A stretch of DNA of 64,000 nucleotides. Source: Paraburkholderia sediminicola (GTDB lineage: Bacteria; Pseudomonadota; Gammaproteobacteria; Burkholderiales; Burkholderiaceae). The notes under the pieces are model-generated. The model was not told the DNA's origin. It worked only from the letters and a program-made list of their open reading frames with translations, and did no database searches. The DNA lies in the NCBI RefSeq assembly GCF_902859805.1, contig NZ_CADIKC010000012.1, forward strand, positions 1 to 64,000, given 5' to 3'. A program made the translations under genes and the position numbers. Numbering within the stretch: the first letter of the stretch is position 1; each line of letters opens with the position of its first letter. Positions 43,270 to 51,914 of the stretch are shown here, piece by piece.

Positions 43270-44235
43270 TCATTGCGCGTAGCGGCGGTGCAAAGCTGCC
43301 GCCACCTCCGCGAAACGGGCACGCAATTCCGGCGGCGCCAGTACGTCGGCCTCGGCGCCGAAGCGCAGCAACTCCGCACATGCCTGTCTTATCGAACCGA
43401 CCGGCAACGTGACCGTGCACCAGCCGTCGGACGGGTCCGGCTCGCCGATCTTCGCGGCTGAGCGTGCGAACGGCGACGTGAAGGCTTCGAGCATCTGCAT
43501 GCCCCATGGCGACAGGCGCAACGTTGCCTCGCTCGCATGCATCTCTTCGGACAGACGTTGTGTGCTGTCTTGCCAGTAGGTTGCCAAATCGAAGGCGGGT
43601 GGCCGTTCGAAAGTCTCGTCCAGCATGCTTAATTCGAGAATGCGCGAAATGCGGTAGATGCGAGTGTCTGCGCCGACCCGACCAACGACGTACCACGCGC
43701 CGCTTTTCAGCACGATGCCGAGCGGTTCGATCCGTCGGAATTTTTCGGCCTTCCAGCTCTGATAGCGAATCTGCAGCGGATGCTGTTCCCACACTGCGCT
43801 CGCGATCAACGGCAAATTCACCGGCTGGTCCGCATCGGAAAACCAGCCCGGAGCGTCGAGGTGAAAACGCGAGCGCATGCGCTCCGCGGTCGAACGCAAT
43901 TCGACCGGCAACGCGGCGAGCAACTTGGTTTGCGCGCCGGCCATGACGGCGCCGAGCCCAAGTGCCTGCACCGGCCCCGGCAAGCCGGCGAGGAACAATG
44001 CCTCCGCTTCCTGCGACGACAGCCCGTTCAGACGCGTGCGGTATCCGTCAAGCAGACGATAGCCACCTTCCGCACCCCGTTCGCTCTGGACGGGGACGCC
44101 TGCGGCGCTCAAGGCGTCGATGTCGCGATAGATCGTGCGCAGGGAGACCGCGCATTCGTCGGCAAGCGACTGCGCGGTCACGCGTCCGCGCGCTTGCAAG
44201 GTCATCAGGATGGAAAGGAGGCGGCTGGCTCGCAT
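43270..44235 (-). CDS. YafY/WYL-domain transcriptional regulator
   Basis: About 321 residues: N-terminal HTH (RLLSILMTLQARGRVTAQ, SLRTIYRDIDALSAAGVPV) and a WYL-type ligand domain (GAWYVVGRVGADTRIYRISRI) with a C-terminal extension. Start at MRASRLL (44235): upstream starts at 44253 and 44262 overlap an inverted repeat that looks like an operator. Divergent from a GST gene, its likely target along with itself. Confidence 0.87.
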   Translation of the reverse strand: MRASRLLSILMTLQARGRVTAQSLADECAVSLRTIYRDIDALSAAGVPVQSERGAEGGYRLLDGYRTRLNGLSSQEAEALFLAGLPGPVQALGLGAVMAGAQTKLLAALPVELRSTAERMRSRFHLDAPGWFSDADQPVNLPLIASAVWEQHPLQIRYQSWKAEKFRRIEPLGIVLKSGAWYVVGRVGADTRIYRISRILELSMLDETFERPPAFDLATYWQDSTQRLSEEMHASEATLRLSPWGMQMLEAFTSPFARSAAKIGEPDPSDGWCTVTLPVGSIRQACAELLRFGAEADVLAPPELRARFAEVAAALHRRYAQ

Positions 44236-44250
44236 ACCGACAAGTGTAGT

Positions 44251-44277
44251 CATACCTGACACAAACTGACAGGTATG
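44251..44277. promoter_or_regulatory. inverted repeat between WYL regulator and GST gene
   Basis: CATACCTG (44251-44258) and CAGGTATG (44270-44277), perfect 8-base arms with 11 bases between. Placed just upstream of the WYL regulator start and 77 bases before the GST start, it is a candidate autoregulatory operator. Confidence 0.65.
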
Positions 44278-44353
44278 GGCGCTTAGGATGAAGACATCCG
44301 GCGCCCGATGGACGCTGGCTTTCCAACGAGACGCTCACCCAGAAGGCTCCGCC

Positions 44354-45001
44354 ATGACCACCGACCGCACGATCACGCTGTTCCACTCACCGCAATGCCG
44401 CTCCGTCAGCGCACTCACGCTGCTTGAGGAACTCGGCGCGCCGTATCAGCTGAAGGTGCTGAACATGAAGGCCGGCGAGCAGCGCAAGGCACCGTATCTC
44501 GCGATCAATCCGCTCGGCAAAGTGCCGGCGATTCTTCACGGCGATGCGCTGATCACCGAACAGGTCGCCATCTTTATCTATCTGGCCGATCTGTTTCCCG
44601 AAGCGGGTCTTGCGCCGGCGCTCGACGATCCGTCGCGCGGGCCGTATCTGCGCTGGCTGGTGTACTACGCGGCCTGCTACGAACCGGGGTTGGTCGACAA
44701 GGCGATGAAGCGCGAACCGGCGCCGCTCGCCACGTCGCCCTACGGCGATTTCGATTCGATGCTCGGGACTGTGACGAGCCAGCTCCAGGCGTCGCCCTAT
44801 TTGCTCGGGGACAAGATGTCGGCCGCTGATATTTTGTGGGGCATCGCGCTGCATTGGGGGATGATGTTCAAGCTGGTGCCCGAGACGCCGGTCGTGCTCG
44901 AGTACACCCAGCGCATCTGCTCGCGGCCGAGCTTCGTGAAGGTGAGCGAGCGGGATGTTGCGCTGGCGGCCGAGCATGAGGCGGCGGTCAAAGGGGCTTG
45001 A
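44354..45001 (+). CDS. glutathione S-transferase family protein
   Basis: A 215-residue protein: thioredoxin-like N domain (ITLFHSPQCRSVSALTLLEELG, NPLGKVPAIL, ALITEQVAIFIYLAD) and helical C domain. Start at MTTDRTITL (44354), preceded by AGAAGGCTCC. Conjugation or reductive activity; the substrate is unknown. The divergent WYL regulator probably controls it. Confidence 0.9.
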   Translation: MTTDRTITLFHSPQCRSVSALTLLEELGAPYQLKVLNMKAGEQRKAPYLAINPLGKVPAILHGDALITEQVAIFIYLADLFPEAGLAPALDDPSRGPYLRWLVYYAACYEPGLVDKAMKREPAPLATSPYGDFDSMLGTVTSQLQASPYLLGDKMSAADILWGIALHWGMMFKLVPETPVVLEYTQRICSRPSFVKVSERDVALAAEHEAAVKGA

Positions 45002-45206
45002 TGTTGCGGGCGGGCTGCCGGGGTGGTTGCGGTGATCAGCGACGCTGGCGCCTGACCGGCTGAGCGGCCTGCCGATCCGGCATCCGGCTCGATGCGCCGG
45101 GATTTGAGACAATGAAGGCCGCCGGTGAATGTCTTCCCGGGACAACCGGGCGCGCCTTGACCTTTTCAGCAGGCGTCGGCCCATTGAACAAGAGATGTTT
45201 TCAGGT

Positions 45207-45467
45207 ATGAGCAAGACCGTATTCATTCCCAGCGTCCCCGCGACGTCGGAGGACGATTTCGAAGTGTCGGCGACGTCGAAACTCGCTGGCTACCGGCGTT
45301 TTTTCGGCGTGTTGAAAGTGGTTCGAACCACCGACGGCCGCGTGCTGTTCCCGTTCGACGGCGCGCCGGAACTCGGGCCTTACGCGACCAAGCTGGAAGC
45401 CGTCGCGGCGGCGCAGGTGTATGGCGAGCACATCGTGACTAGCGACCTGGCACATCCGGAGTTGTAA
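45207..45467 (+). CDS. small hypothetical protein
   Basis: An 86-residue cytoplasmic protein (MSKTVFIPSVPATSEDDFEV) with a well-ordered pattern, YRRFFGVLKVVRTTDGRVLFPFDGAPELGPY then a helix EAVAAAQVYGEHIV. Start may instead be the ATG at 45195 (MFSGMSKT). The pattern looks like a real folded small protein; I do not name the family. Confidence 0.7.
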   Translation: MSKTVFIPSVPATSEDDFEVSATSKLAGYRRFFGVLKVVRTTDGRVLFPFDGAPELGPYATKLEAVAAAQVYGEHIVTSDLAHPEL

Positions 45468-45565
45468 GCGCGGGCGCGTGGGGGTTGGGCGTTGGTCCGT
45501 TAGACGAGTTGCTTGGGTTAGTCACACGGGATCGCCAATTGAGGTGATCACTTCGGGAGCAACGG

Positions 45566-46156
45566 ATGCCTCGTCTGCGCAAAATCGGCTCACCGGCTGC
45601 GGTCATGAGAAGTGCGGTTGTGCTGATGGCCGTTTTCTGTCAATCCGGCTTCGCTCAGACATCAGACGCCGATGCCGGTCAGACCGCGTTAGGGAAAGCT
45701 GAGGTCGTTCATGCCCAGGTTCGTGTCGTAGCGATCTATCCGGCCACCAACAGCGTCACGCTGCGCGGCCGGCACGGCAATCTTGCGGATGTCGACGTCA
45801 ATCCCCGCGTGGCCGACGTCAGGAAACTGCGGGTCGGCGACAAGCTGAACGTTGCGTACCAGCAGGCGCTGCTGCTTCAAGTCGACAAGGTGACGACCAA
45901 AGGCGTGCGTGAACGCATTGAGACGACGGTGGCGATACCGGCTTCAGCGGGGTACGCATCGTCGGCGCATAGAGTGCAGGTTGTCGCGACGGTAATGAAG
46001 ATCGACCGCAAAAGCCGGCTGGTGACGCTGCGTGGGCCGAAGCATCAGCAGGTACTGAGGGCGGCGGAGAGTATCCCGCTCGATCAGTTGAAAGTCGGGG
46101 ACAGTGTGCGTGCGGAGTTTGTGTCGGCGGCTGCGGTGGAGGTGGTGAGGAAGTGA
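45566..46156 (+). CDS. exported protein with two repeated beta-domains
   Basis: A 196-residue protein with a signal peptide (hydrophobic MRSAVVLMAVFCQSGFA) and two tandem copies of a roughly 60-residue unit: VRVVAIYPATNSVTLRGRHGN...LRVGDKLNVAY and VQVVATVMKIDRKSRLVTLRGPKHQ...LKVGDSVRAEF. Each is OB-like, small and beta-rich. Periplasmic. Function unknown. Terminator follows. Confidence 0.78.
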   Translation: MPRLRKIGSPAAVMRSAVVLMAVFCQSGFAQTSDADAGQTALGKAEVVHAQVRVVAIYPATNSVTLRGRHGNLADVDVNPRVADVRKLRVGDKLNVAYQQALLLQVDKVTTKGVRERIETTVAIPASAGYASSAHRVQVVATVMKIDRKSRLVTLRGPKHQQVLRAAESIPLDQLKVGDSVRAEFVSAAAVEVVRK

Positions 46157-46172
46157 GATGCGCTGTTGTGGC

Positions 46173-46206
46173 AAAAAAAAGGCCGCCCTCAGGCGGCCAT
46201 TTTTTA
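46173..46206. terminator. bidirectional terminator between the exported protein gene and glmS
   Basis: GGCCGCC-CTCA-GGCGGCC (46181-46198) with an A-run before and a T-run after, so it can end both convergent genes. Confidence 0.9.
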
Positions 46207-46246
46207 GCGTTTCCGCGTGAATCTGGTGATAGCTAGCCTATCACCC

Positions 46247-48064
46247 TCACTCCACCGTCACCGACTTCGCCAGGTTCCGCGGCTTATCCACATCCGTGCC
46301 TCGCGCACAAGCCGTGTGATACGCCAGCAACTGCAACGGCACCACGTGCAGAATCGGTGACAGCAAGCCATAGTGCTCCGGCATCCGGATCACGTGCAGG
46401 CCTTCGTCATTGACGATTTTCGTATCCGCATCCGCGAACACATAAAGCTCGCCACCCCGCGCACGCACTTCCTGGATGTTCGACTTCAGCTTCTCCAGCA
46501 ACGCGTCATTCGGCGCCACCGTCACCACCGGCATCGCTTCAGTCACGAGTGCCAGCGGCCCGTGCTTCAGTTCGCCGGCCGGATACGCTTCCGCGTGGAT
46601 ATAGGAAATCTCCTTGAGCTTCAGCGCACCTTCGAGCGCGATCGGGTAATGCAGGCCGCGCCCGAGGAACAACGCATGTTCCTTGCGCGAAAACTCTTCC
46701 GACCACGCGATGATCTGCGGCTCCAGCGCCAGCACGCTATTCAACGCCGCAGGCAAGTGGCGCAACTGCTTCAGATACACGGCTTCCTGTTCCGCACTCA
46801 CCTGCCCACGCAGCTTCCCAAGCGTCGCGGCGAGCACGAACAGCGCAACCAGTTGCGTCGTGAAGGCCTTGGTCGACGCCACACCGATCTCGCGACCCGC
46901 GTGGGTCAGGAACGACAATTCGGTCTGGCGCACCATCGCGCTCGTGCCGACATTGCACACCGCCAGCGTATGTTTATGCCCCAGCGACTGCGCGTGCTTG
47001 AGCGCCGCCAGCGTATCGGCCGTTTCGCCCGACTGCGAGATCACCACCACCAGCGACTTCGGATTCGGCACCGACTCGCGATAGCGATACTCGCTGGCAA
47101 TCTCGACCTGAGTCGGGATCTTCGCGACCGACTCGAGCCAGTACTTCGCGGTCAAACCCGAATAGTAGCTCGTGCCGCACGCGAGAATCAGCAGATTGTC
47201 GATGTCGGCGAACACCTTGCCGGCGCCCTCGCCGAATAGTGCCGCGTCGAACGAATCGCCTTGGGGAATCGTGTCTGTAATCGCACGCGGCTGCTCGAAA
47301 ATTTCCTTCTGCATGAAGTGGCGATACGGGCCGAGTTCGACCGCGCCGCCATACGCCGCGACCTGGCGCACTTCGCGCTGCGCGTCATAACCGTCACGAT
47401 CGGTGATACGCACGCCCTCGAGCGACAGTTCGCAGACGTCCCCTTCCTCGAGGAAGATGAAACGTTCGGTGCTGCCGGCAAGCGCCAGCGCATCCGAAGC
47501 GAGGAAGTTCTCACCGTTGCCGAGCCCCACCACCAGCGGCGAACCCTGCCGCGCGCCGACCACCGTATGCGGCTGATCCTTGTGCAGCACCGCGATCGCG
47601 TACGCGCCGTGCAATTGCCCGACCGCTTCGCGCACCGCGGCAAACAGATCGCCGCGATACAGGCTATGAATCAGGTGAGCGATAACCTCTGTGTCAGTCT
47701 GCGAGACAAACACATAACCCTTGCCCCGCAGCATTTCACGCAGCGACTCGTAGTTCTCGATGATGCCGTTGTGTACCAACGCAAGCGCGTCTTTCGAGAA
47801 GATCGGGTGGGCGTTGTCGGTCACCGGCGCGCCGTGTGTCGCCCAGCGCGTATGCGCGATACCCGTGATGCCTTCGAGGTGGCTCTCCTTCACCTGCTCG
47901 TCCAGATCCGCCACGCGCGCGACGCTGCGCGCACGACGCGGTCCGTCATTACCGAGTACCGCGACGCCGCACGAATCGTAGCCGCGATACTCGAGACGAC
48001 GCAGTCCTTCAATCAGGACGGGAACGATGTTTCGTTGCGCAACTGCGCCGACAATGCCACACAT
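46247..48064 (-). CDS. glmS: glutamine-fructose-6-phosphate aminotransferase
   Basis: A 605-residue enzyme making glucosamine-6-phosphate, first step of UDP-GlcNAc synthesis. N-terminal nucleophile C2 of the glutaminase domain (MCGIVGAVAQRN, HTRWATHGAP) and two SIS domains (ILACGTSYYSG, SQSGETADTLAAL). C-terminal LAKSVTVE is the conserved end. glmU lies upstream on the same strand across 60 bases, so the two form an amino-sugar operon. Confidence 0.97.
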   Translation of the reverse strand: MCGIVGAVAQRNIVPVLIEGLRRLEYRGYDSCGVAVLGNDGPRRARSVARVADLDEQVKESHLEGITGIAHTRWATHGAPVTDNAHPIFSKDALALVHNGIIENYESLREMLRGKGYVFVSQTDTEVIAHLIHSLYRGDLFAAVREAVGQLHGAYAIAVLHKDQPHTVVGARQGSPLVVGLGNGENFLASDALALAGSTERFIFLEEGDVCELSLEGVRITDRDGYDAQREVRQVAAYGGAVELGPYRHFMQKEIFEQPRAITDTIPQGDSFDAALFGEGAGKVFADIDNLLILACGTSYYSGLTAKYWLESVAKIPTQVEIASEYRYRESVPNPKSLVVVISQSGETADTLAALKHAQSLGHKHTLAVCNVGTSAMVRQTELSFLTHAGREIGVASTKAFTTQLVALFVLAATLGKLRGQVSAEQEAVYLKQLRHLPAALNSVLALEPQIIAWSEEFSRKEHALFLGRGLHYPIALEGALKLKEISYIHAEAYPAGELKHGPLALVTEAMPVVTVAPNDALLEKLKSNIQEVRARGGELYVFADADTKIVNDEGLHVIRMPEHYGLLSPILHVVPLQLLAYHTACARGTDVDKPRNLAKSVTVE

Positions 48065-48124
48065 GGCTTATTCCTTTTCAGTGCTGGGTTTCAGGGAGCG
48101 CGCTTCAAGCGCGCGTCACGCCCA

Positions 48125-49486
48125 TCAACTTTTCTTCTTGGTCGGGCGTACATAGCCCGGCTTGCTTGTTTGAGTCTTATCGTTCAGGACCAGCATGTCT
48201 TCCTCGACATCCTTCCAGACCGTGGTGCCCGCCGCGATCGTCACGCCGCGCTTTACACGCACGGGCGCAACGAGTTGCGTGTCCGAACCGACGAACACGT
48301 CGTCTTCAATGATCGTGCGGAATTTGTTCGCGCCGTCGTAGTTACAGGTGATGGTACCCGCGCCGATATTCACGCGCGCCCCGACATCCGCATCGCCGAT
48401 ATAGGTCAGATGGTTCGCCTTCGAGCCATGACCGAGCACCGAGTTCTTCACCTCGACGAAGTTGCCGACGTGCGACTCATCCTGCAACGATGTGCCCGGA
48501 CGCAGCCGCGCATAAGGGCCAAGCACGACGTTTGCACCGACTTCGGCGCCTTCGATATGCGTGAACGCGTCGACGCGCGTACCGGCGCCGATCGTCGCAT
48601 TGCGAATCACGCAGTTCGGCCCGACCGTGACGTTGTCCGCCAGCGTGACGCGGCCTTCGAATACGCAGTTCACGTCGATCGAGACGTCGCGGCCGCATTC
48701 CAGCGTGCCGCGCACGTCGATTCGAGCCGGATCGGCAAGCGTCACGCCGGCCACCAGCAACGTCTCGGCAACATTGTGCTGATGAATCCGTTCGAGTTCG
48801 GCAAGCTGCTGCTTGCTATTCACGCCGAGCGTTTCCCATTCTTCGTCAGGCTGGGTGGTGACGACTTCGAGTCCGGCTTCGATCGCCATCTCGACCGCGT
48901 CGGTCAGGTAGAACTCGCCTTGCGCGTTGTCGTTTTTCAACGCAGCGAGCCAGCCGCCCAGGCGCTCGGTCGGCGCGACGATGATGCCGGTGTTGATCTC
49001 GGCAATCTTGAGCTGCTCGGGCGTTGCGTCTTTCTGTTCGACGATGCGCGACACCTTGCCGTGCTGATCGCGCACGATGCGGCCGTAACCACTGGGGTCG
49101 TCGAGCGTGACGGTGAGAACGCCGTAGCCGCCTCGGCCCGCGCGATCGGTCAGCGCCTGCAGCGTGCTGGCGCGCGTGAGCGGCACGTCGCCGTACAGCA
49201 CCAATGTGGGTTCGGACGGATCGAGCAGCGGCAGCGCCTGTTGCACCGCGTGGCCCGTGCCGAGTTGCTGCTCCTGAGCGGCGAACTGGACATCCGGTGC
49301 GGCGACCGCCTGGCGCACGGCTTCGGCGCCATGACCGACCACCACGACCAGATGCGTGGGCTTGAGCGCACGAGCAGTGTCGATGACATGAGCGAGGAGC
49401 GGCCGGCCGGCCAGGGGATGGAGCACCTTGGGAAGCGCGGACCGCATGCGCTTACCGGTGCCTGCCGCCAAAATCACGATGTTCAT
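48125..49486 (-). CDS. glmU: bifunctional GlmU (uridyltransferase/acetyltransferase)
   Basis: A 453-residue enzyme: N-terminal uridyltransferase (MNIVILAAGTGKRM, LVLYGDVPLTRA) and C-terminal left-handed beta-helix acetyltransferase with hexapeptide repeats (VTVGPNCVIRNATIG..., ...HLTYIGDADVG, AGTITCNYDGANK). Completes UDP-GlcNAc synthesis. Full length. Starts 153 bases after the ttcA stop. Confidence 0.97.
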   Translation of the reverse strand: MNIVILAAGTGKRMRSALPKVLHPLAGRPLLAHVIDTARALKPTHLVVVVGHGAEAVRQAVAAPDVQFAAQEQQLGTGHAVQQALPLLDPSEPTLVLYGDVPLTRASTLQALTDRAGRGGYGVLTVTLDDPSGYGRIVRDQHGKVSRIVEQKDATPEQLKIAEINTGIIVAPTERLGGWLAALKNDNAQGEFYLTDAVEMAIEAGLEVVTTQPDEEWETLGVNSKQQLAELERIHQHNVAETLLVAGVTLADPARIDVRGTLECGRDVSIDVNCVFEGRVTLADNVTVGPNCVIRNATIGAGTRVDAFTHIEGAEVGANVVLGPYARLRPGTSLQDESHVGNFVEVKNSVLGHGSKANHLTYIGDADVGARVNIGAGTITCNYDGANKFRTIIEDDVFVGSDTQLVAPVRVKRGVTIAAGTTVWKDVEEDMLVLNDKTQTSKPGYVRPTKKKS

Positions 49487-49544
49487 GGCGTCGGCAATCA
49501 GACAAGTTTGGAGCCGACGATTCTAACATGCAGGCCATAACGAA

Positions 49545-49566
49545 TAAGGCCGCTCACGCGGCCTTA
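49545..49566 (-). terminator. hairpin after ttcA
   Basis: TAAGGCCGC-TCAC-GCGGCCTTA, perfect 9-base arms between the ttcA stop and the glmU start. On the minus strand it is followed by TTCGTTATGG, only weakly T-rich, so it could be an attenuator or weak terminator. Confidence 0.65.
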
Positions 49567-49638
49567 CAACGGGCAGAAGTGCGCGAAATCGCACGCTTCC
49601 CGTAGGTTTTCCGCACGTTTTTCGCGTATTTCCGCCGC

Positions 49639-50637
49639 TTACATATCGTCGAACTGAACGATCGAGATCGGCTTCGATCCGTTGAAGGTTGCGCCCTCGC
49701 CGGAATCGGTCGAACACGGTTCTTCGTCGAACGCGATATCGCCTTGCGGATCGGCCTCGCCACTTGCGCGCAGGCCTGCAAACGGGAACAGCTTGTGATC
49801 CATCAGGTGCGACGGCACGATGTTCGACAACGCGTTGAACATGTTCTCAATGCGGCCCGGGAAGCGCTTCTCCCAATCGCGGATCAGCGCCTTCATTTCC
49901 GCGCGTTTCAGGTTCGGCTGACTGCCGCACAGGTTGCACGGAATGATCGGGAATTCGCGCAGCTCCGCGTACTTTTCCAGATCGGTTTCCTTCACGTAGG
50001 CGAGCGGGCGGATCACGATATTCTTGCCGTCGTCCGATTGCAGCTTGGGCGGCATGCCCTTCAGCTTGCCGCCGTAGAACATGTTCAGCAGCAGCGTTTG
50101 CAGAATGTCGTCGCGATGATGGCCGAGCGCGATCTTGGTCGCACCGAGCTCGCCCGCCACGCGATACAGAATGCCGCGACGCAGGCGCGAACACAGCGAG
50201 CAGGTGGTTTTGCCTTCCGGCACCAGCCGCTTGACGATGCTATAGGTGTCCTGGTTCTCGATGTGAAACGGAATGTCGAGCTGCTTCAGGTATTCGGGGA
50301 GCACGTGCTCCGGAAAGCCCGGCTGCTTCTGGTCGAGATTCACGGCCACGATGTCGAAGTTGATCGGCGCGCGTTCGCGCAGCCGCATCAGGATTTCGAG
50401 CATCGCGTAGCTGTCCTTGCCGCCCGACAGGCACACCATCACCTTGTCGCCTTCCTCGATCATGTTGAAGTCGCCGATCGCTTCACCGACCTGGCGCGCG
50501 AGCCGCTTGAACAGCTTGTTGTTCTCGTAGGCTTCTTTCTGCTCGCGGCGCGTCAGCGGCGCTTTGACCGCTGAGGCCTGCGCAGCTTGTGCGGCCCCTG
50601 CGGCCGCGGTGTCGTTCAGGATTTCCTGAGCATTCAT
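49639..50637 (-). CDS. ttcA: tRNA 2-thiocytidine biosynthesis protein TtcA
   Basis: A 332-residue PP-loop ATPase: SGGKDS at 71-76, CxxC C146/C149 (CSLCSRLRRG) and CNLC C234/C237. TtcA puts 2-thiocytidine at position 32 of certain tRNAs using an Fe-S cluster. folB ends 3 bases upstream of its start, so the genes are co-transcribed. Confidence 0.95.
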   Translation of the reverse strand: MNAQEILNDTAAAGAAQAAQASAVKAPLTRREQKEAYENNKLFKRLARQVGEAIGDFNMIEEGDKVMVCLSGGKDSYAMLEILMRLRERAPINFDIVAVNLDQKQPGFPEHVLPEYLKQLDIPFHIENQDTYSIVKRLVPEGKTTCSLCSRLRRGILYRVAGELGATKIALGHHRDDILQTLLLNMFYGGKLKGMPPKLQSDDGKNIVIRPLAYVKETDLEKYAELREFPIIPCNLCGSQPNLKRAEMKALIRDWEKRFPGRIENMFNALSNIVPSHLMDHKLFPFAGLRASGEADPQGDIAFDEEPCSTDSGEGATFNGSKPISIVQFDDM

Positions 50638-50640
50638 GGC

Positions 50641-51036
50641 TCAATCCTCTTTGATACGGAAGACTTCGACGCCCACAGCGTCACAGTCGGGATAAACGTC
50701 CGGCTTTTCGGTCGACACGCACACGGCGCGCACCTGCGGATGATCGAGGAGCGCCTTGACGAGGTCATCGCAGAGCGTTTCCTGCAGGTGGATGTGACCT
50801 TGGTCGACGCGGCGCGCGATGGTCGAGCGCATGAAATCGTAATCGACGACTTCGTTCAATTTGTCCTGAACCGGCGTGGACAGCGCGAGCGGCACGAACA
50901 GTTCGACGTTGATCACGACGCGCTGTTCGCCGCGCTTTTCGAAGTCGTGCACGCCGATGTTGATGTGCACTTCGTAGTTGCGCAGAAAGAGCCGGCGGCA
51001 ATCGGCGAGCCGGGGATGCGAAAGAGCGGCAAACAT
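50641..51036 (-). CDS. folB: dihydroneopterin aldolase
   Basis: A 131-residue FolB with the family plan LRNYEVHINIGVHDFEKRGEQRVVINVEL, then VDYDFM and HLQETLCDDLVKALLDH, and a C-terminal EKPDVYPDC. Converts dihydroneopterin to hydroxymethyl-dihydropterin in folate synthesis. Start at MFAALSHPRL (51036), about 11 residues inside the longest frame. Flanked by ttcA and a FolM-like reductase. Confidence 0.92.
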   Translation of the reverse strand: MFAALSHPRLADCRRLFLRNYEVHINIGVHDFEKRGEQRVVINVELFVPLALSTPVQDKLNEVVDYDFMRSTIARRVDQGHIHLQETLCDDLVKALLDHPQVRAVCVSTEKPDVYPDCDAVGVEVFRIKED

Positions 51037-51082
51037 GTTCGTTCCAGTCGAAAAAAGAGTGCGAAGCACTCAAGTGGGCGCT

Positions 51083-51901
51083 TCAGGCACCCGTCAAAAA
51101 CATAACGTCGCGCGGCAGCGGCACGAGGTGCTGCCCGCCGTCGACCACCAGCGTCGTTCCGGTGACGCCCGCTGCATCGGCGAGATACAGCGCGGCGGCG
51201 ACAATATCCTCCGGCCGCGACGCGCGGCCCAAAGGCGTGGCTCGGTGAGCTTCTTCAAAACCGGCCGGCGTTTGATCGCCGGATTGCATCGTCAGACCAG
51301 GGGCAAGCCCGACCACGCGCACTTTCGGCGCCAGGGCCTGCGCCAGCGCAACCGTCGCTGTCTGCAACGCTGCCTTCGACAGCGTGTAGGACAGGTAGTC
51401 CGGATTCATGTTGTACAGCTTCTGGTCCAGCACATTGATGACCACGCCGCGCTGGCTTTCATCAGTGCGCGCGGCTTCCGGCGTGGCCTCGAACAGCATA
51501 CGCGCCAGCACGAGCGGCGCGCCGAGATTCATCGCGGTCAGCTTCAGCAGAAGGTCATAACCGACGTTCTGAGCTGTGTCTTCCTCGAAGCGCGAGGCAT
51601 TGTTGACAATACACGACGGGCGCCCCAGCGCGGCCATACAGGCGGGCAGAAGCTGCGCAACTTGAGCTTCGTCGCCCAATTCCGCGTGCAAAGCCACCGC
51701 CCGGCGGCCCAGGGCGACGATTTCCGCAACCACTTCGTCAGCCTGCTCCCGCGACGCGCCGTAGTGGACCGCCACGTCCCAGCCACGCGCGGCGAAGCCG
51801 AGTGCGAGCGAGCGCCCGATGCGGCGGGCGGCGCCGGTAATCAGCACGATGCGCGGCGTTTCAGGCGCGCGGGCGGCGGCGTTGTCCATAGGGGCGGTCA
51901 T
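51083..51901 (-). CDS. SDR oxidoreductase, pteridine reductase/FolM-like
   Basis: A 272-residue short-chain dehydrogenase. Nucleotide motif TGAARRIGRSLALGFAARGW with the Arg-rich TGxxxRxG form typical of pteridine reductases, NNAS loop, catalytic YTLSKAAL and C-terminal GTTLVVDGGQHL. Next to folB, it probably reduces dihydromonapterin or dihydrofolate (FolM). It starts only 13 bases from the divergent midA start. MTAPMDN at 51901 is taken as start; MDN at 51889 is possible. Confidence 0.83.
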   Translation of the reverse strand: MTAPMDNAAARAPETPRIVLITGAARRIGRSLALGFAARGWDVAVHYGASREQADEVVAEIVALGRRAVALHAELGDEAQVAQLLPACMAALGRPSCIVNNASRFEEDTAQNVGYDLLLKLTAMNLGAPLVLARMLFEATPEAARTDESQRGVVINVLDQKLYNMNPDYLSYTLSKAALQTATVALAQALAPKVRVVGLAPGLTMQSGDQTPAGFEEAHRATPLGRASRPEDIVAAALYLADAAGVTGTTLVVDGGQHLVPLPRDVMFLTGA

Positions 51902-51914
51902 TTACAATGCGGGG

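Noticed and set aside
46373..47239. 288-residue plus-strand frame inside glmS
   Set aside because: His/Arg/Gln-rich antisense shadow of a well-recognised housekeeping gene.
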